Source of the DNA: Curvibacter sp. GWA2_64_110
GTDB lineage: Bacteria > Pseudomonadota > Gammaproteobacteria > Burkholderiales > Burkholderiaceae_C
Reading direction: 5' to 3'
Assembly (NCBI GenBank): GCA_001797315.1
Contig: MGPC01000030.1
Coordinates: 1-52,306 of the forward strand
Length of the DNA: 52,306 nt
Part shown: piece by piece, positions 24,656 to 34,198 of the stretch
Position numbering within the stretch: position 1 is the stretch's first letter
How the letters are laid out: each line of letters begins with the position of its first letter
The notes under the pieces: generated by a model
What the model saw: only the letters and a program-made list of their open reading frames with translations
Database searches by the model: none
What the model was told of the DNA's origin: nothing
Made by a program: the position numbers and the translations under genes

Positions 24656-26185
24656 ATGAAATCAAAGTCAAATCGCCGTCATTCCCTTATTAAACGGGCG
24701 TGGATAGCTATATTTTTAATAGCAACTCAGGTTGTTGTGGCGCCAACCGTGAGCGCCCAGCTGCCGACCCTCGGCGATGGCGCAGAGATGAGCACCAGTG
24801 CCGAACGCCATCTGGGCGACCGCATTGCGCGCTCGCTCTACCGCGATCCGGATTACATCGACGATCCGGTGCTGGGAGAGTATGTGCAGGGCATCTGGCG
24901 GCGTCTGTTGCAGGGGGCTCGCCAGCGTGGCGAGCTGTTGCCAGAGTTGGAAGCCGCGTTTGCCTGGGACGTGACGCTCGGGCGCGACCGCAGCGTCAAT
25001 GCCTTTGCCCTGCCGGGCGGCTATCTGGGCGTGCATCTCGGTCTGATTGCTGCTGTCAGCAGCGAAGATGAGCTGGCATCGGTTCTGGCGCACGAACTCA
25101 GCCATGTGACGCAGCGGCATATTGCCCGTATGGTGGGTCGCCAGAGCGCGCAGGGACCCTGGGTGATTGCCGCCATGATTCTGGGGGCGCTGGCGGCCAG
25201 TTCGAATCCACAGGCTGCGGGCGCCATGATCGCCGGCGGGCAGGCGGTGGCGGTCCAGGGACAGCTCAACTTCTCCCGTGACATGGAGCGCGAGGCCGAC
25301 CGCGTGGGCTACGGCGTCATGACCCAGGCCGGCTTCGAGCCGCAGGGTTTTGTCAGCATGTTTGAAAAACTGCAGCAGGCCAACCGCTTCAACGACACCG
25401 GGGCTTTCCCCTACCTGCGCAGCCATCCTCTGACCACCGAGCGCATTGCCGACATGCAGGTACGCCAGCAACTGCTGCCGCGTTCGGCGCCGGTGCAGTT
25501 GACCATGACGCATGCGCTGCTGGCGGCGCGGGCCCGGGTGCTCAGCAACATCGATGTGGACAGTTTGCGCGCCGCGGCGGCCGAGCCGGCGGGCGGCCCG
25601 TTTGCCACGTTTTCTCCGGCCCGGCAGGCTGGTGTGCTGTATGCCGCGGCACTGGCGGCCTCTCAACTGCGGGATTTCGCACAGGCGGCCCGTCTGCACG
25701 GCCGCTTGCAATCCCTGGTCCAGGGGCAGGTGCCGGCCGAGCGCCTGGTGCGTCTGCTGGGGGCCGAGCTGTCGCTGGCTGCCGGCGATCCCAAGCGTGC
25801 GAGCGGCTTGCTGGGTGGTGTGGTGGCGGCACCGGCCGTGCGGGCCGAGCTGTTTCTGTGGGCGCGGGCCATGACGCAAGCGGGCCAGGCTGCGCCGGTG
25901 GCGCCGCAGTTGCGCGCATGGGTGGCGGAGCGGCCGCGCGATGCGCAGGCTTGGCAGCTGCTCTCGGCGGCCTACCTGGTGCAGGGGCAGACGTTGAGCG
26001 GTGTGCGGGCTGAAGCGGAGGCCTATGCGGCCCGTTTCGACTACGAATCCGCCCTGAACCGGCTCAAGGCAGCGCAGGACTTGGTGCGCCAGAGCGGCAA
26101 AGTCGATCACATCGAGGCGTCGATCATCGACACCCGGACGCGGCAACTCGAGTCATTGGTACGGGAACAGGCGTTCGAGCGCTGA
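24656..26185 (+). CDS. M48-family periplasmic metallopeptidase (BepA/YfgC-like)
   Basis: This 509-residue exported zinc peptidase has an N-terminal signal peptide (KRAWIAIFLIATQVVVAPTVSA/Q, cleavage near 34). The M48 catalytic site VLAHELSHVTQ gives His146-Glu147-His150, and DMEREADRVG (210-219) supplies the third zinc ligand. A tetratricopeptide-like helical region follows (about 300-500). BepA in E. coli cleaves stalled LptD and BamA at the outer membrane, and the domain order here is the same. It starts two bases after the TfpZ stop, implying translational coupling. Its last 33 bp overlap the convergent holin-like gene. The signal-peptide coding segment contains a copy of the dispersed palindrome. 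Confidence 0.93.
   Translation: MKSKSNRRHSLIKRAWIAIFLIATQVVVAPTVSAQLPTLGDGAEMSTSAERHLGDRIARSLYRDPDYIDDPVLGEYVQGIWRRLLQGARQRGELLPELEAAFAWDVTLGRDRSVNAFALPGGYLGVHLGLIAAVSSEDELASVLAHELSHVTQRHIARMVGRQSAQGPWVIAAMILGALAASSNPQAAGAMIAGGQAVAVQGQLNFSRDMEREADRVGYGVMTQAGFEPQGFVSMFEKLQQANRFNDTGAFPYLRSHPLTTERIADMQVRQQLLPRSAPVQLTMTHALLAARARVLSNIDVDSLRAAAAEPAGGPFATFSPARQAGVLYAAALAASQLRDFAQAARLHGRLQSLVQGQVPAERLVRLLGAELSLAAGDPKRASGLLGGVVAAPAVRAELFLWARAMTQAGQAAPVAPQLRAWVAERPRDAQAWQLLSAAYLVQGQTLSGVRAEAEAYAARFDYESALNRLKAAQDLVRQSGKVDHIEASIIDTRTRQLESLVREQAFER
24705..24725. repeat. Dispersed palindrome, copy 3, inside a signal-peptide region
   Basis: TAGCTATATTTTTAATAGCAA has the GCTAT...ATAGCAA framework of the copies at 1108 and 11200. 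Here it is translated as part of the hydrophobic core of the M48 peptidase signal peptide (around IAIFLIAT). The local AT content is much higher than in the neighbouring coding sequence. Confidence 0.5.
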
Positions 26186-26506
26186 ATCGATCACCAGCCC
26201 GAAGGCCGAGTAGATCAGCGAACCCAGCAGCGCGGCGGCAAAGCCCTGCACCTGGAAGCCGTCGAGCACCGTGGCGGCGGCCCAGAACAGCACGGCGTTG
26301 ATGATGAACAGGAACAGGCCGAGGGTGACCATGGTCACCGGCAGCGTCAGCACGATCAGAACCGGCCGCAGGAAGACGTTGAACAGGCCGATGACCAAGG
26401 CGGCTATCAGTGCCGCGGCAAAGCCCTGCACTTCGACGCCGCTGTAGAGCGAGGCAAGCGCCAGCAGAGCGGTTGCGCTGAGCAACCATTTGACGATGAG
26501 CTTCAT
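26153..26506 (-). CDS. Phage-holin-family (superfamily IV, YvlD-like) membrane protein
   Basis: This 117-residue protein has four hydrophobic segments, built as two similar halves: each begins with a V(E/Q)VQGFAAALxxxL stretch (SGVEVQGFAAALIAALVIG and DGFQVQGFAAALLGSLIY). The central helix, VLIVLTLPVTMVTLGLFLFIINAVLFW, is the hallmark of the Phage_holin_4_2/YvlD family. Despite the name, the family is widespread in chromosomes outside prophages, and there is no phage context here. Function is unknown. The ATG at 26506 (MKLIVKWLLS) is preferred over a TTG/ATG six codons earlier. The 3' end overlaps the M48 gene by 33 bp. Confidence 0.85.
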   Translation of the reverse strand: MKLIVKWLLSATALLALASLYSGVEVQGFAAALIAALVIGLFNVFLRPVLIVLTLPVTMVTLGLFLFIINAVLFWAAATVLDGFQVQGFAAALLGSLIYSAFGLVIDSALERLFPYQ

Positions 26507-26556
26507 GGCTGACAAGCATAGCACCGCCCATGAAGCGCGTCCGGCGCGCGCCGGGC

Positions 26557-27015
26557 TTATTCGGCGGCCAGCACCAGTGCCGCCCCCATGCCGACGATCG
26601 CACCGGGAACAGTCCAGCGTGCCTCGCTGCCGGCGGGCTGGTCGGCCGTGACCGGCTGCATGTCCTGGCCGAACTTCGGGCGGCGGGCGTCGAGTACGCG
26701 CGCCACGCCGTGCTGTGTCAGCAGCTCCTGCGTCAGTTCAAGCAAGGGACCATGGGCCAGCACGGTGGTGACCGTGTCGCCCTGGGCCTGCAGTTCCGGC
26801 GTGATTTCAGCAAACAGCTTGTCGGCCCATTTGATGCGCCAGTTCTGACGTGCCGTGTGGTTGACCCACTTGCTGATGTGGCGGGTCATACGCGGCGGGC
26901 ACGCGACCAGAATCCAGCGTGTCCCCGCTTGGCTGCCAGAGGCGCTGTTTTTCATCGGCGCGAGCTGATGCCGTGCAAACGCTGCATCGTCCAGATACAC
27001 AATGATTTTGTCCAT
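26557..27015 (-). CDS. Conserved hypothetical protein (152 aa)
   Basis: I do not recognise a named family. The sequence begins MDKIIVYLDDAAFARHQLAP and has an alpha/beta look: a first strand IIVYLDD, a basic central helix (RMTRHISKWVNHTARQNWRIKWADKLFAEI), an HGPLLELTQELLTQHGVARVLDARRP segment, and a hydrophobic C-terminal end (PGAIVGMGAALVLAAE) that could be a single membrane helix. The pattern resembles small nucleotide- or stress-response proteins, but I would not assign a function. It lies 50 bp downstream of the TerC gene in the same direction, with an AAGGATTCATC ribosome site, and may be co-transcribed under the manganese riboswitch. Confidence 0.7.
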   Translation of the reverse strand: MDKIIVYLDDAAFARHQLAPMKNSASGSQAGTRWILVACPPRMTRHISKWVNHTARQNWRIKWADKLFAEITPELQAQGDTVTTVLAHGPLLELTQELLTQHGVARVLDARRPKFGQDMQPVTADQPAGSEARWTVPGAIVGMGAALVLAAE

Positions 27016-27065
27016 GATGAATCCTTCTAAGTTGAGGACGGGGGGAAGAAACTGGGTGGGTGAAT

Positions 27066-27782
27066 TCAGGCCGCGTGTCCGGAGTGAACGGTGCGCTCGC
27101 CCTCCTGTTGGCGCCGCGCCGCCCGCCAGCCGGCAGCCAGCACACCGACCACCGCCACCGCGTAGGTCACCCAGCGGGCCGCGATGTTCAGCGGTTCGGG
27201 CGAGTCGAATACGGCATCGAGCAGGGGCTCGTTCACGATCATCTTGGCAGCCGTGAAAGCCAGCACGGCAGCGCCAAGCTGAATGATGATGGGGAAGCGC
27301 TCGACCAGCTTGAGCACCACCGAACTGCCGAACACCACGATCGGCACGCTGACCAGCAGGCCGATGACGACCAGATCGAACGAGCCGTGGGCTGCGCCTG
27401 CTACACCCAGCACGTTGTCCACGCCCATCAGGGCATCAGCGACGATGATGGTTTTCATGGCGCCCCAGAAGGTGTTGGCGACCGGGCCGTCGTGGCCCTC
27501 GCCCTCCTGATCGGCCAGTAGCTTGTAGGCGATCCAGACCAGCCCCAGGCCGCCGACCAGCATCAGGCCCGGGATCTTCAGCAGCCAGACCACGCCCACG
27601 GTCATGAACGAGCGCACGACAATGGCGCCGACGGTGCCCCAGACGATGGCTTTTTTCTGAAGATGAGAGGGAAGACTGCGAGCGGCCAGCGCGATCACGA
27701 TGGCGTTGTCGCCGGCGAGCACGAGGTCGATCAGGATGATGGCCAGCAACGCCGACCACCAGGGGGCGGAAAAAAACTCCAT
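27066..27782 (-). CDS. TerC-family manganese exporter candidate (Alx/MeeY-like)
   Basis: This 238-residue polytopic membrane protein has about seven helices. The signature motifs LVLAGDNAIVIALAARSLPSH (20-40) and VADALMGVDNVLGVAGAAHG (near 123-142) carry the conserved Asp-Asn pairs. The 5' leader holds a yybP-ykoY (Mn2+) riboswitch, so the gene should be switched on by high manganese, which supports Mn2+ efflux or manganese loading of exported enzymes as the role. The start MEFFSAPWWSALLAIILIDL is the family norm; a CGGAG ribosome site sits eight bases upstream, beside a GTTGTT/AACAAC hairpin. It differs from the TerC at 14516, which has no riboswitch. Confidence 0.92.
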   Translation of the reverse strand: MEFFSAPWWSALLAIILIDLVLAGDNAIVIALAARSLPSHLQKKAIVWGTVGAIVVRSFMTVGVVWLLKIPGLMLVGGLGLVWIAYKLLADQEGEGHDGPVANTFWGAMKTIIVADALMGVDNVLGVAGAAHGSFDLVVIGLLVSVPIVVFGSSVVLKLVERFPIIIQLGAAVLAFTAAKMIVNEPLLDAVFDSPEPLNIAARWVTYAVAVVGVLAAGWRAARRQQEGERTVHSGHAA

Positions 27783-27838
27783 GACAAATACTCCGAGTTG
27801 TTTCGATCAACAACCTGGACAGACATCGTCAATGGAGA

Positions 27839-27860
27839 CCGTGACTGCGAAAAGTCACGG
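27839..27860 (-). promoter_or_regulatory. Hairpin between the manganese riboswitch and the TerC gene
   Basis: Arms CCGTGACT and AGTCACGG form a perfect 8-bp stem with a six-base loop, 35 bases after the aptamer. No T-run follows in the direction of transcription, so it is not an intrinsic terminator. It may be part of a translation-type expression platform, together with the GTTGTT/AACAAC hairpin beside the ribosome site. Confidence 0.45.
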
Positions 27861-27894
27861 ACGTACTTCGACGAAACCTGGCTCAGGTTCCAAT

Positions 27895-28046
27895 CGAAGG
27901 TCTTGCTCGGCATGGAGTCATGCAGATTTTTGCCCAGCAAGCCGGAAGTAATACTTCGTAATGACGACTTGCCGATACTTGTTGCAACGATGCCTGTTTG
28001 GATGGCACCTCCCTGTGTCGCAACAAATGGGAGCTACTCCCCTTCG
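27895..28046 (-). promoter_or_regulatory. yybP-ykoY manganese riboswitch
   Basis: Read on the minus strand, the leader has all the family landmarks: CGAAGGGGAGTAGC at the 5' end (P1 arm plus the conserved L1 loop GGGGAGTAGC), then AAGTCGTCATTACG in the second conserved loop region, a variable stem ending CCGGCTT, and AGCAAGACCTTCG closing P1. The P1 arms CGAAGG and CCTTCG are exact complements. The aptamer spans about 152 nt and lies 112 nt before the ATG of the TerC gene. This class binds Mn2+ and activates manganese-efflux genes. The short open frame that crosses it is not a gene. Confidence 0.93.
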
Positions 28047-28158
28047 TGAAGCGGATTGAAACACAGTCGCCATCAACCATGCAATGTGTGTGGTTTTGAG
28101 GTGGATCATGATGGGGCCGGAGCGCGCGAGAAACGCTATCATCCGTCTCCCTCTTGCA

Positions 28159-28617
28159 ATGCATCCCATGGCTGGAATTCACATCACCGACATCGAAGCA
28201 GCCATCAATTTCTGGCGCAACAGAAAGCCGTCGCCGGATGGCATCACTCTGGCGCCGGAAGTGCGCGCGCTGGCCGAGGTCTATGCCCTGATGGTGTTCT
28301 ACCGCGAGCAGGAAGCGGACGAATTTTCCATGCCACCACCGGCGCTGGCGGCGTGGCTCACCTGGTACGAGAGTACGCCGGACACGCCTTGCATCGCGAT
28401 CTGTTCCACCAGCCAGGGTGACGAAGAGTGCAAGGGCTGCGGCCGCAGTTTCGACGAGGTGCAGCTGTGGACGGAAATGCGACCGGCCGAGAAGCGCCAG
28501 ACCTGGCGTCGCATCACGCTGTCGGGCCAAGCCTGGCGTTTCAACCGCTATGCCGAACGGGCTGGAGGTGCCGCCGGCGAGGTGCCGGCCGCGCAGGTGC
28601 AGGGCGAGCCGGCCTGA
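28159..28617 (+). CDS. DUF3717-DUF1289 two-domain protein
   Basis: This protein has 152 residues from ATG 28159 (28168 is an equally possible start; neither has a clear ribosome site). The N-terminal part (GIHITDIEAAINFWRNRKPS...LAEVYALMVFYRE) has the DUF3717 pattern. The C-terminal part (76-120) is DUF1289: TPCIAICSTSQGDEECKGCGRSFDE, with four cysteines (78, 82, 91, 94) that suggest a zinc or iron-sulfur site, then LWTEMRPAEKRQTWRRI. Neither domain has an established function; DUF1289 proteins are generally small stand-alone units. It is divergent from the TerC leader and convergent with yaeQ. Cytosolic, no signal peptide. Confidence 0.8.
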   Translation: MHPMAGIHITDIEAAINFWRNRKPSPDGITLAPEVRALAEVYALMVFYREQEADEFSMPPPALAAWLTWYESTPDTPCIAICSTSQGDEECKGCGRSFDEVQLWTEMRPAEKRQTWRRITLSGQAWRFNRYAERAGGAAGEVPAAQVQGEPA

Positions 28618-28644
28618 TGGCCTGAGCAAGACCCCGGTTCTTGT

Positions 28645-29205
28645 CTATTTCCAGCGGACCGGTTCGATCGTCACCGTCTGGCGGCCATTGCTGAGCATCA
28701 GGGCGCCCTCCTGAATCGTGGCTTGCAATTGCATGCTGCGCTCGGCCAAGGCGGCCAGGGCCTGCGATGCTTCCGTCGGCATGCGCCAGACTTCCAGCCG
28801 GTCCAGTCGCGTGAGCTTGTTCTCGATGCCGCGCCACCAGACCTCGGCCGCATGGTGGAAGGCATAGACCACCACGGCATCGGCCTTGTTGCAGGCCTTG
28901 GCCAGGGGTTTGTCCTCGGGCTGGCCGACTTCGATCCACAGCCGGGTCTGGCCGGTGAAATCGCGCAGCCAGACGTCGGGCTCGTCCGGATCGGACAGGC
29001 CGGCACCGAAGGCCAGCGTGCCGTCGCCTTGGCACACCGTCTGCAACCGGTGCGCCTGCAGGGCCAGGGCCGCCAGCCGGATCATCATGCGTTCGTCGGT
29101 TTCGCTCGGATGGCGTGCCAGCGTCAGTGCATGGTCGGCGTAGTAGCCGTGGTCGATGTCGGCGACCGACAGATTGGCCTTGTAGATGGTGGATTTAAGG
29201 GCCAT
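28645..29205 (-). CDS. yaeQ: YaeQ family protein
   Basis: This 186-residue cytosolic protein has the PD-(D/E)XK-like fold of YaeQ. Characteristic segments are MALKSTIYKANLSVADIDHGYY, ALTLARHPSETDERMMIRLAALAL, PDEPDVWLRDFTGQTRLWIEVGQPED (with the nuclease-like acidic cluster) and the C-terminal RQTVTIEPVRWK. E. coli YaeQ has been linked to suppression of RfaH-dependent haemolysin loss, but its biochemical role is unsettled. The length matches the family (about 181). It is transcribed after purB in the same direction, separated by a terminator-like hairpin. Confidence 0.93.
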   Translation of the reverse strand: MALKSTIYKANLSVADIDHGYYADHALTLARHPSETDERMMIRLAALALQAHRLQTVCQGDGTLAFGAGLSDPDEPDVWLRDFTGQTRLWIEVGQPEDKPLAKACNKADAVVVYAFHHAAEVWWRGIENKLTRLDRLEVWRMPTEASQALAALAERSMQLQATIQEGALMLSNGRQTVTIEPVRWK

Positions 29206-29229
29206 GTCGGTTTGCTATGAAAATAGAAG

Positions 29230-29263
29230 CTGCCCGCGCCCATTTGGTATGGGTTGCGGGCAG
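29230..29263 (-). terminator. Terminator after purB
   Basis: CTGCCCGC-GCCCAT and ATGGGT-T-GCGGGCAG form a 14-bp stem with a five-base loop. On the minus strand it is followed by a T-rich TTCTATTTT, consistent with termination of the purB transcript before yaeQ. Confidence 0.75.
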
Positions 29264-29288
29264 ATTTGACGGGAAGTCCGGTTCGCGA

Positions 29289-31427
<2,139 letters not shown>

Positions 31428-31472
31428 TCACAGAGGGCGAGCAGAATGACGGGACGCCCTGAAAGGTCGCCC

Positions 31473-32333
31473 ATGCTCTATCCTGAACTGTTCAAGCAAC
31501 TGGAGGCGGTCCGCTGGGACATGGACCAGGACATCCCCTGGGACCAGTTCGACGCTCGCCAGCTCAGCGACGAGCAGGCGCAGACCGTCAAGATGAACGC
31601 GATCACCGAGTGGGCGGCGCTGCCGGCCACCGAGATGTTCCTGCGCGACAACCGCGACGACAGCGATTTCTCGGCCTTCATGTCGATCTGGTTTTTCGAG
31701 GAGCAGAAGCACTCGTTGGTGCTGATGGAATACCTGCGGCGCTTCCGGCCGGATCTCGTACCGACCGAACAGGAGCTGCACGACATCCGTTTCGAATTCG
31801 ATCCCGCCCCGGCGCTGGAGACCCTGATGCTGCATTTCTGCGGGGAAATCCGTCTCAACCACTGGTACCGGCGTGCCGCCGAGTGGCACACCGAGCCGGT
31901 GATCAGGCACATCTACACCACGCTGAGCCAGGACGAGGCGCGCCACGGCGGCGCCTACCTCAAGTACATGAAGCGTGCCATTGCCAAGTCCGGCGCCGAG
32001 GCTCGGGCGGCCTTTGCCAAGGTCGGGGTACTCATGGCCAGCGCACGTCGTACGTCGCAGGCGCTGCACCCGACCAATTTGCACGTCAGCAAGGCGCTCT
32101 TTCCACGCGATACCATCCAAAGCCGCCTGCCCAACCCCGAGTGGCTGGAGCGCTGGCTGGACACGCAGATCAACTTTGATGCGGTGTGGGAACACAAGGT
32201 GGTCGAGCGTATCCTGCACAACATGAGCCTGCTCATGGGGCGCAGCTTCCAGACTGTGCAGGAACTCAACCGCTACCGCAAGGAACTGGTGGCCGCGCTG
32301 GTGCCGGCCACCTCCTCACCAGGGACGGTCTGA
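31473..32333 (+). CDS. Ferritin-like diiron protein (acyl-ACP desaturase-like)
   Basis: This is a 286-residue helical-bundle protein. The diiron ligand set is visible: Glu46 or Glu54 in the first helix, FFEEQKH (Glu77/His80), HFCGE (Glu125) and SQDEARHGG (Glu155/His158), the E, ExxH, E, ExxH order of the ferritin-like/plant-type desaturase superfamily. There is no signal or membrane segment. Members of this superfamily include acyl-ACP desaturases and N-oxygenases; the substrate here is unknown. The ATG at 31473 has AAAGG six bases upstream; longer starts at 31446 and 31425 are less supported. The last 18 bp overlap the convergent HD-GYP-like gene. Confidence 0.82.
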   Translation: MLYPELFKQLEAVRWDMDQDIPWDQFDARQLSDEQAQTVKMNAITEWAALPATEMFLRDNRDDSDFSAFMSIWFFEEQKHSLVLMEYLRRFRPDLVPTEQELHDIRFEFDPAPALETLMLHFCGEIRLNHWYRRAAEWHTEPVIRHIYTTLSQDEARHGGAYLKYMKRAIAKSGAEARAAFAKVGVLMASARRTSQALHPTNLHVSKALFPRDTIQSRLPNPEWLERWLDTQINFDAVWEHKVVERILHNMSLLMGRSFQTVQELNRYRKELVAALVPATSSPGTV

Positions 32334-33545
32334 GCTGCCGGTGACCGTCAGCGGCAGCAGCCGCTGCAGATTGATCTGCACCTTGACATCGCGGTGCGGG
32401 ACGCTGGCCACAATGCGGAATTCGCGCAGGCTGGTGTCACGGATGATGGGCTCTGATGTCGGGATGCCTTCGCGGTTGATCAGCACAGCCACCTTGGGCG
32501 TGGTGGTATTGGTGCCGCGCTGGATCACGATGGCCACCTCGTTGGTGGTGAGGCGCACGAAGGAACCCGGCGAATAAATGCCGACGGCCTTGATCAGGGC
32601 GGCGCCGGCTTCATCGACCTGGCGATTTTCATCGAAGTAGCTGGCCTGCATGGCTGCCGCCGGCGAGGTCGGCACACGTGAGGCGCGCGGCGCCAGGCGG
32701 GCAGCGAACATATCGGCGCGCTGGATCAGGCGGGCCATGCGTCGCCCTTCGGACATGCCGGCCAGCCGGCCAGGCGGTACGCTGTGATGGTCGCGTACCG
32801 CTTCCAGCCAGCCTGGGTCGCGGATGCCGGTCTGCTCCAGCAGCTGAACCGAGCGCAGGGTATGCTGGTCGATCTGCTTGCGTTGTTCCAGCGTTGGCGG
32901 CGTCAGCTGCATGGCCAGTTTGTCCTGCAAGTCAGTCATGCCGGTGTTCATGGTCAGGGCGGCCCGGCACAGGGTCAGTTCGGTTTCCGCCGGCCAGTTG
33001 AGTACTTCGCGGGCGGCCAGGCCACACATGACGCTCACCAGCATGGCATGGGTGGCGCTGTACATGCGGATTTCGCTGGCTGACAGGTGAAACAGGGCAA
33101 ACAGGGCCCCGTTCGGGTTGCGTTGCGAGTAACGCTGCAGCTGGTTGTGCAGGCGATCGAGCCGGGCGAGAAAGTGTGGCGACGACGTGTCGCGCAGCAG
33201 GGTGTTGGCCTGGACCTGCAGGTCCAGCCAGTCGGGCAAGCCTTCGTCCAGACCCGTGCGTTTGGCGTCGACGGCAGCTGCAATCTGGGTGCCGGCGATA
33301 ACACCCAGTGCCTTGTTCTCGGTTACCAGGTGATGCAGCCGGTTCACATAGGCCCGGCGATAGTTTTCCTCATCGACAACATCGATGAAGAGCTCAAATC
33401 CCTTACCGACAACGTCCTGCAACTCGGCCTTGGTCTGGATCACGTAGCCTTTGTTGGCCAGCAGCGTGCCATCGGCATCCCGCAGCGCAAAAGGCAGGGG
33501 CTCGCCGAGGCGGATCGAATCAATACTGACCGTGACAAGACGCAT
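32316..33545 (-). CDS. Degenerate HD-GYP-domain protein
   Basis: This 409-residue cytosolic protein has an N-terminal domain (1-110), an HD-GYP-like helical core (about 140-300) and a C-terminal beta-rich domain (310-409). Compared with active c-di-GMP phosphodiesterases it keeps His166, His228, the His253-His254 pair and Asp278 (LIQRADMFAARLAPRASR). The defining HD pair is replaced by Met199-Asn200 (LTMNTGMTDL), and the HHExxDGxGYP loop reads DHHSVPPGRLAG, losing GYP. Catalysis is therefore unlikely; binding of c-di-GMP or a scaffolding role is inferred. Its stop overlaps the ferritin-like gene tail to tail. Confidence 0.8.
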   Translation of the reverse strand: MRLVTVSIDSIRLGEPLPFALRDADGTLLANKGYVIQTKAELQDVVGKGFELFIDVVDEENYRRAYVNRLHHLVTENKALGVIAGTQIAAAVDAKRTGLDEGLPDWLDLQVQANTLLRDTSSPHFLARLDRLHNQLQRYSQRNPNGALFALFHLSASEIRMYSATHAMLVSVMCGLAAREVLNWPAETELTLCRAALTMNTGMTDLQDKLAMQLTPPTLEQRKQIDQHTLRSVQLLEQTGIRDPGWLEAVRDHHSVPPGRLAGMSEGRRMARLIQRADMFAARLAPRASRVPTSPAAAMQASYFDENRQVDEAGAALIKAVGIYSPGSFVRLTTNEVAIVIQRGTNTTTPKVAVLINREGIPTSEPIIRDTSLREFRIVASVPHRDVKVQINLQRLLPLTVTGSSDRPW

Positions 33546-33678
33546 AGAGTGGGAATTATGCCGCGGACGGGCGGCGCGGATGGCGCGGGATTATGCGGTA
33601 AATCGCCGGTGTTTCCGCGGATTGGCGGGCTGGCGCTGCCTGGCGATCTCCCTGGGCCGGCCTGTTAGGATGCCGGCC

Positions 33679-34182
33679 ATGACCAGCCGCCCAACCGTTG
33701 ATCTTCCCGAGTTCCTCCATAAACTGTGCCGGCGCGAGGCGATGGCGGCGCGCTTGGCGACCTTGCCGCGGCCGCTGGTGTTCACCAATGGCGTGTTCGA
33801 TGTCATGCACCGCGGCCATGCCATTTACCTGGCGCAGGCCCGGGCGCTGGGTGCCAGTCTGGTCGTCGCCCTCAATACCGATGCCTCGGCGCGGCGGCTG
33901 GGCAAGGGGCCGGACCGTCCGCTCAACAATGAGCAGGACCGGGCCATCCTGGTGGCAGCACTGGGGGCAGTCGATCTGGTGACCTGGTTCGACGAGGACA
34001 CGCCAGAGCAGCTGATCTCGGAAATCCGTCCCGACATCCTGGTCAAGGGCGGTGACTACGACATGCGCACGTTGCCGGAAACTGCTCTGGTGGAGTCTTG
34101 GGGCGGGCGGGCGCTGGCACTGCCTTTTGTCGAAGGCTATTCGACCACGGCGCTGGTGCGCAGGATTCGCAGCACGTCCTGA
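33679..34182 (+). CDS. rfaE2: D-glycero-beta-D-manno-heptose 1-phosphate adenylyltransferase
   Basis: This 167-residue nucleotidyltransferase makes ADP-D-glycero-beta-D-manno-heptose for the LPS inner core. It is the stand-alone second half of HldE. Motifs: VFTNGVFDVMHRGHAIYLAQARALG with the HxGH-type HRGH site, DASARRLGKGPDRPLNNEQDRA, and RPDILVKGGDY. The C-terminal ALVESWGGRALALPFVEGYSTTALVRRI is family-typical. The ATG at 33679 is preferred; ATG 33670 is three codons upstream. It is divergent from the HD-GYP-like gene and convergent with glnE. The kinase half (RfaE1) is not in the window. Confidence 0.95.
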   Translation: MTSRPTVDLPEFLHKLCRREAMAARLATLPRPLVFTNGVFDVMHRGHAIYLAQARALGASLVVALNTDASARRLGKGPDRPLNNEQDRAILVAALGAVDLVTWFDEDTPEQLISEIRPDILVKGGDYDMRTLPETALVESWGGRALALPFVEGYSTTALVRRIRSTS

Positions 34183-34198
34183 ACCGGCGGGGGCGTTT

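Noticed and set aside
26153-26506. Prophage signal from the holin-like gene
   Set aside because: The family is common in bacterial chromosomes outside phages, and no other phage gene, integrase or attachment site is nearby.
27731-27940. A 69-codon minus-strand frame upstream of the second TerC gene
   Set aside because: It lies in the leader of the manganese riboswitch and overlaps the conserved aptamer; sequence constraint there is explained by RNA structure.
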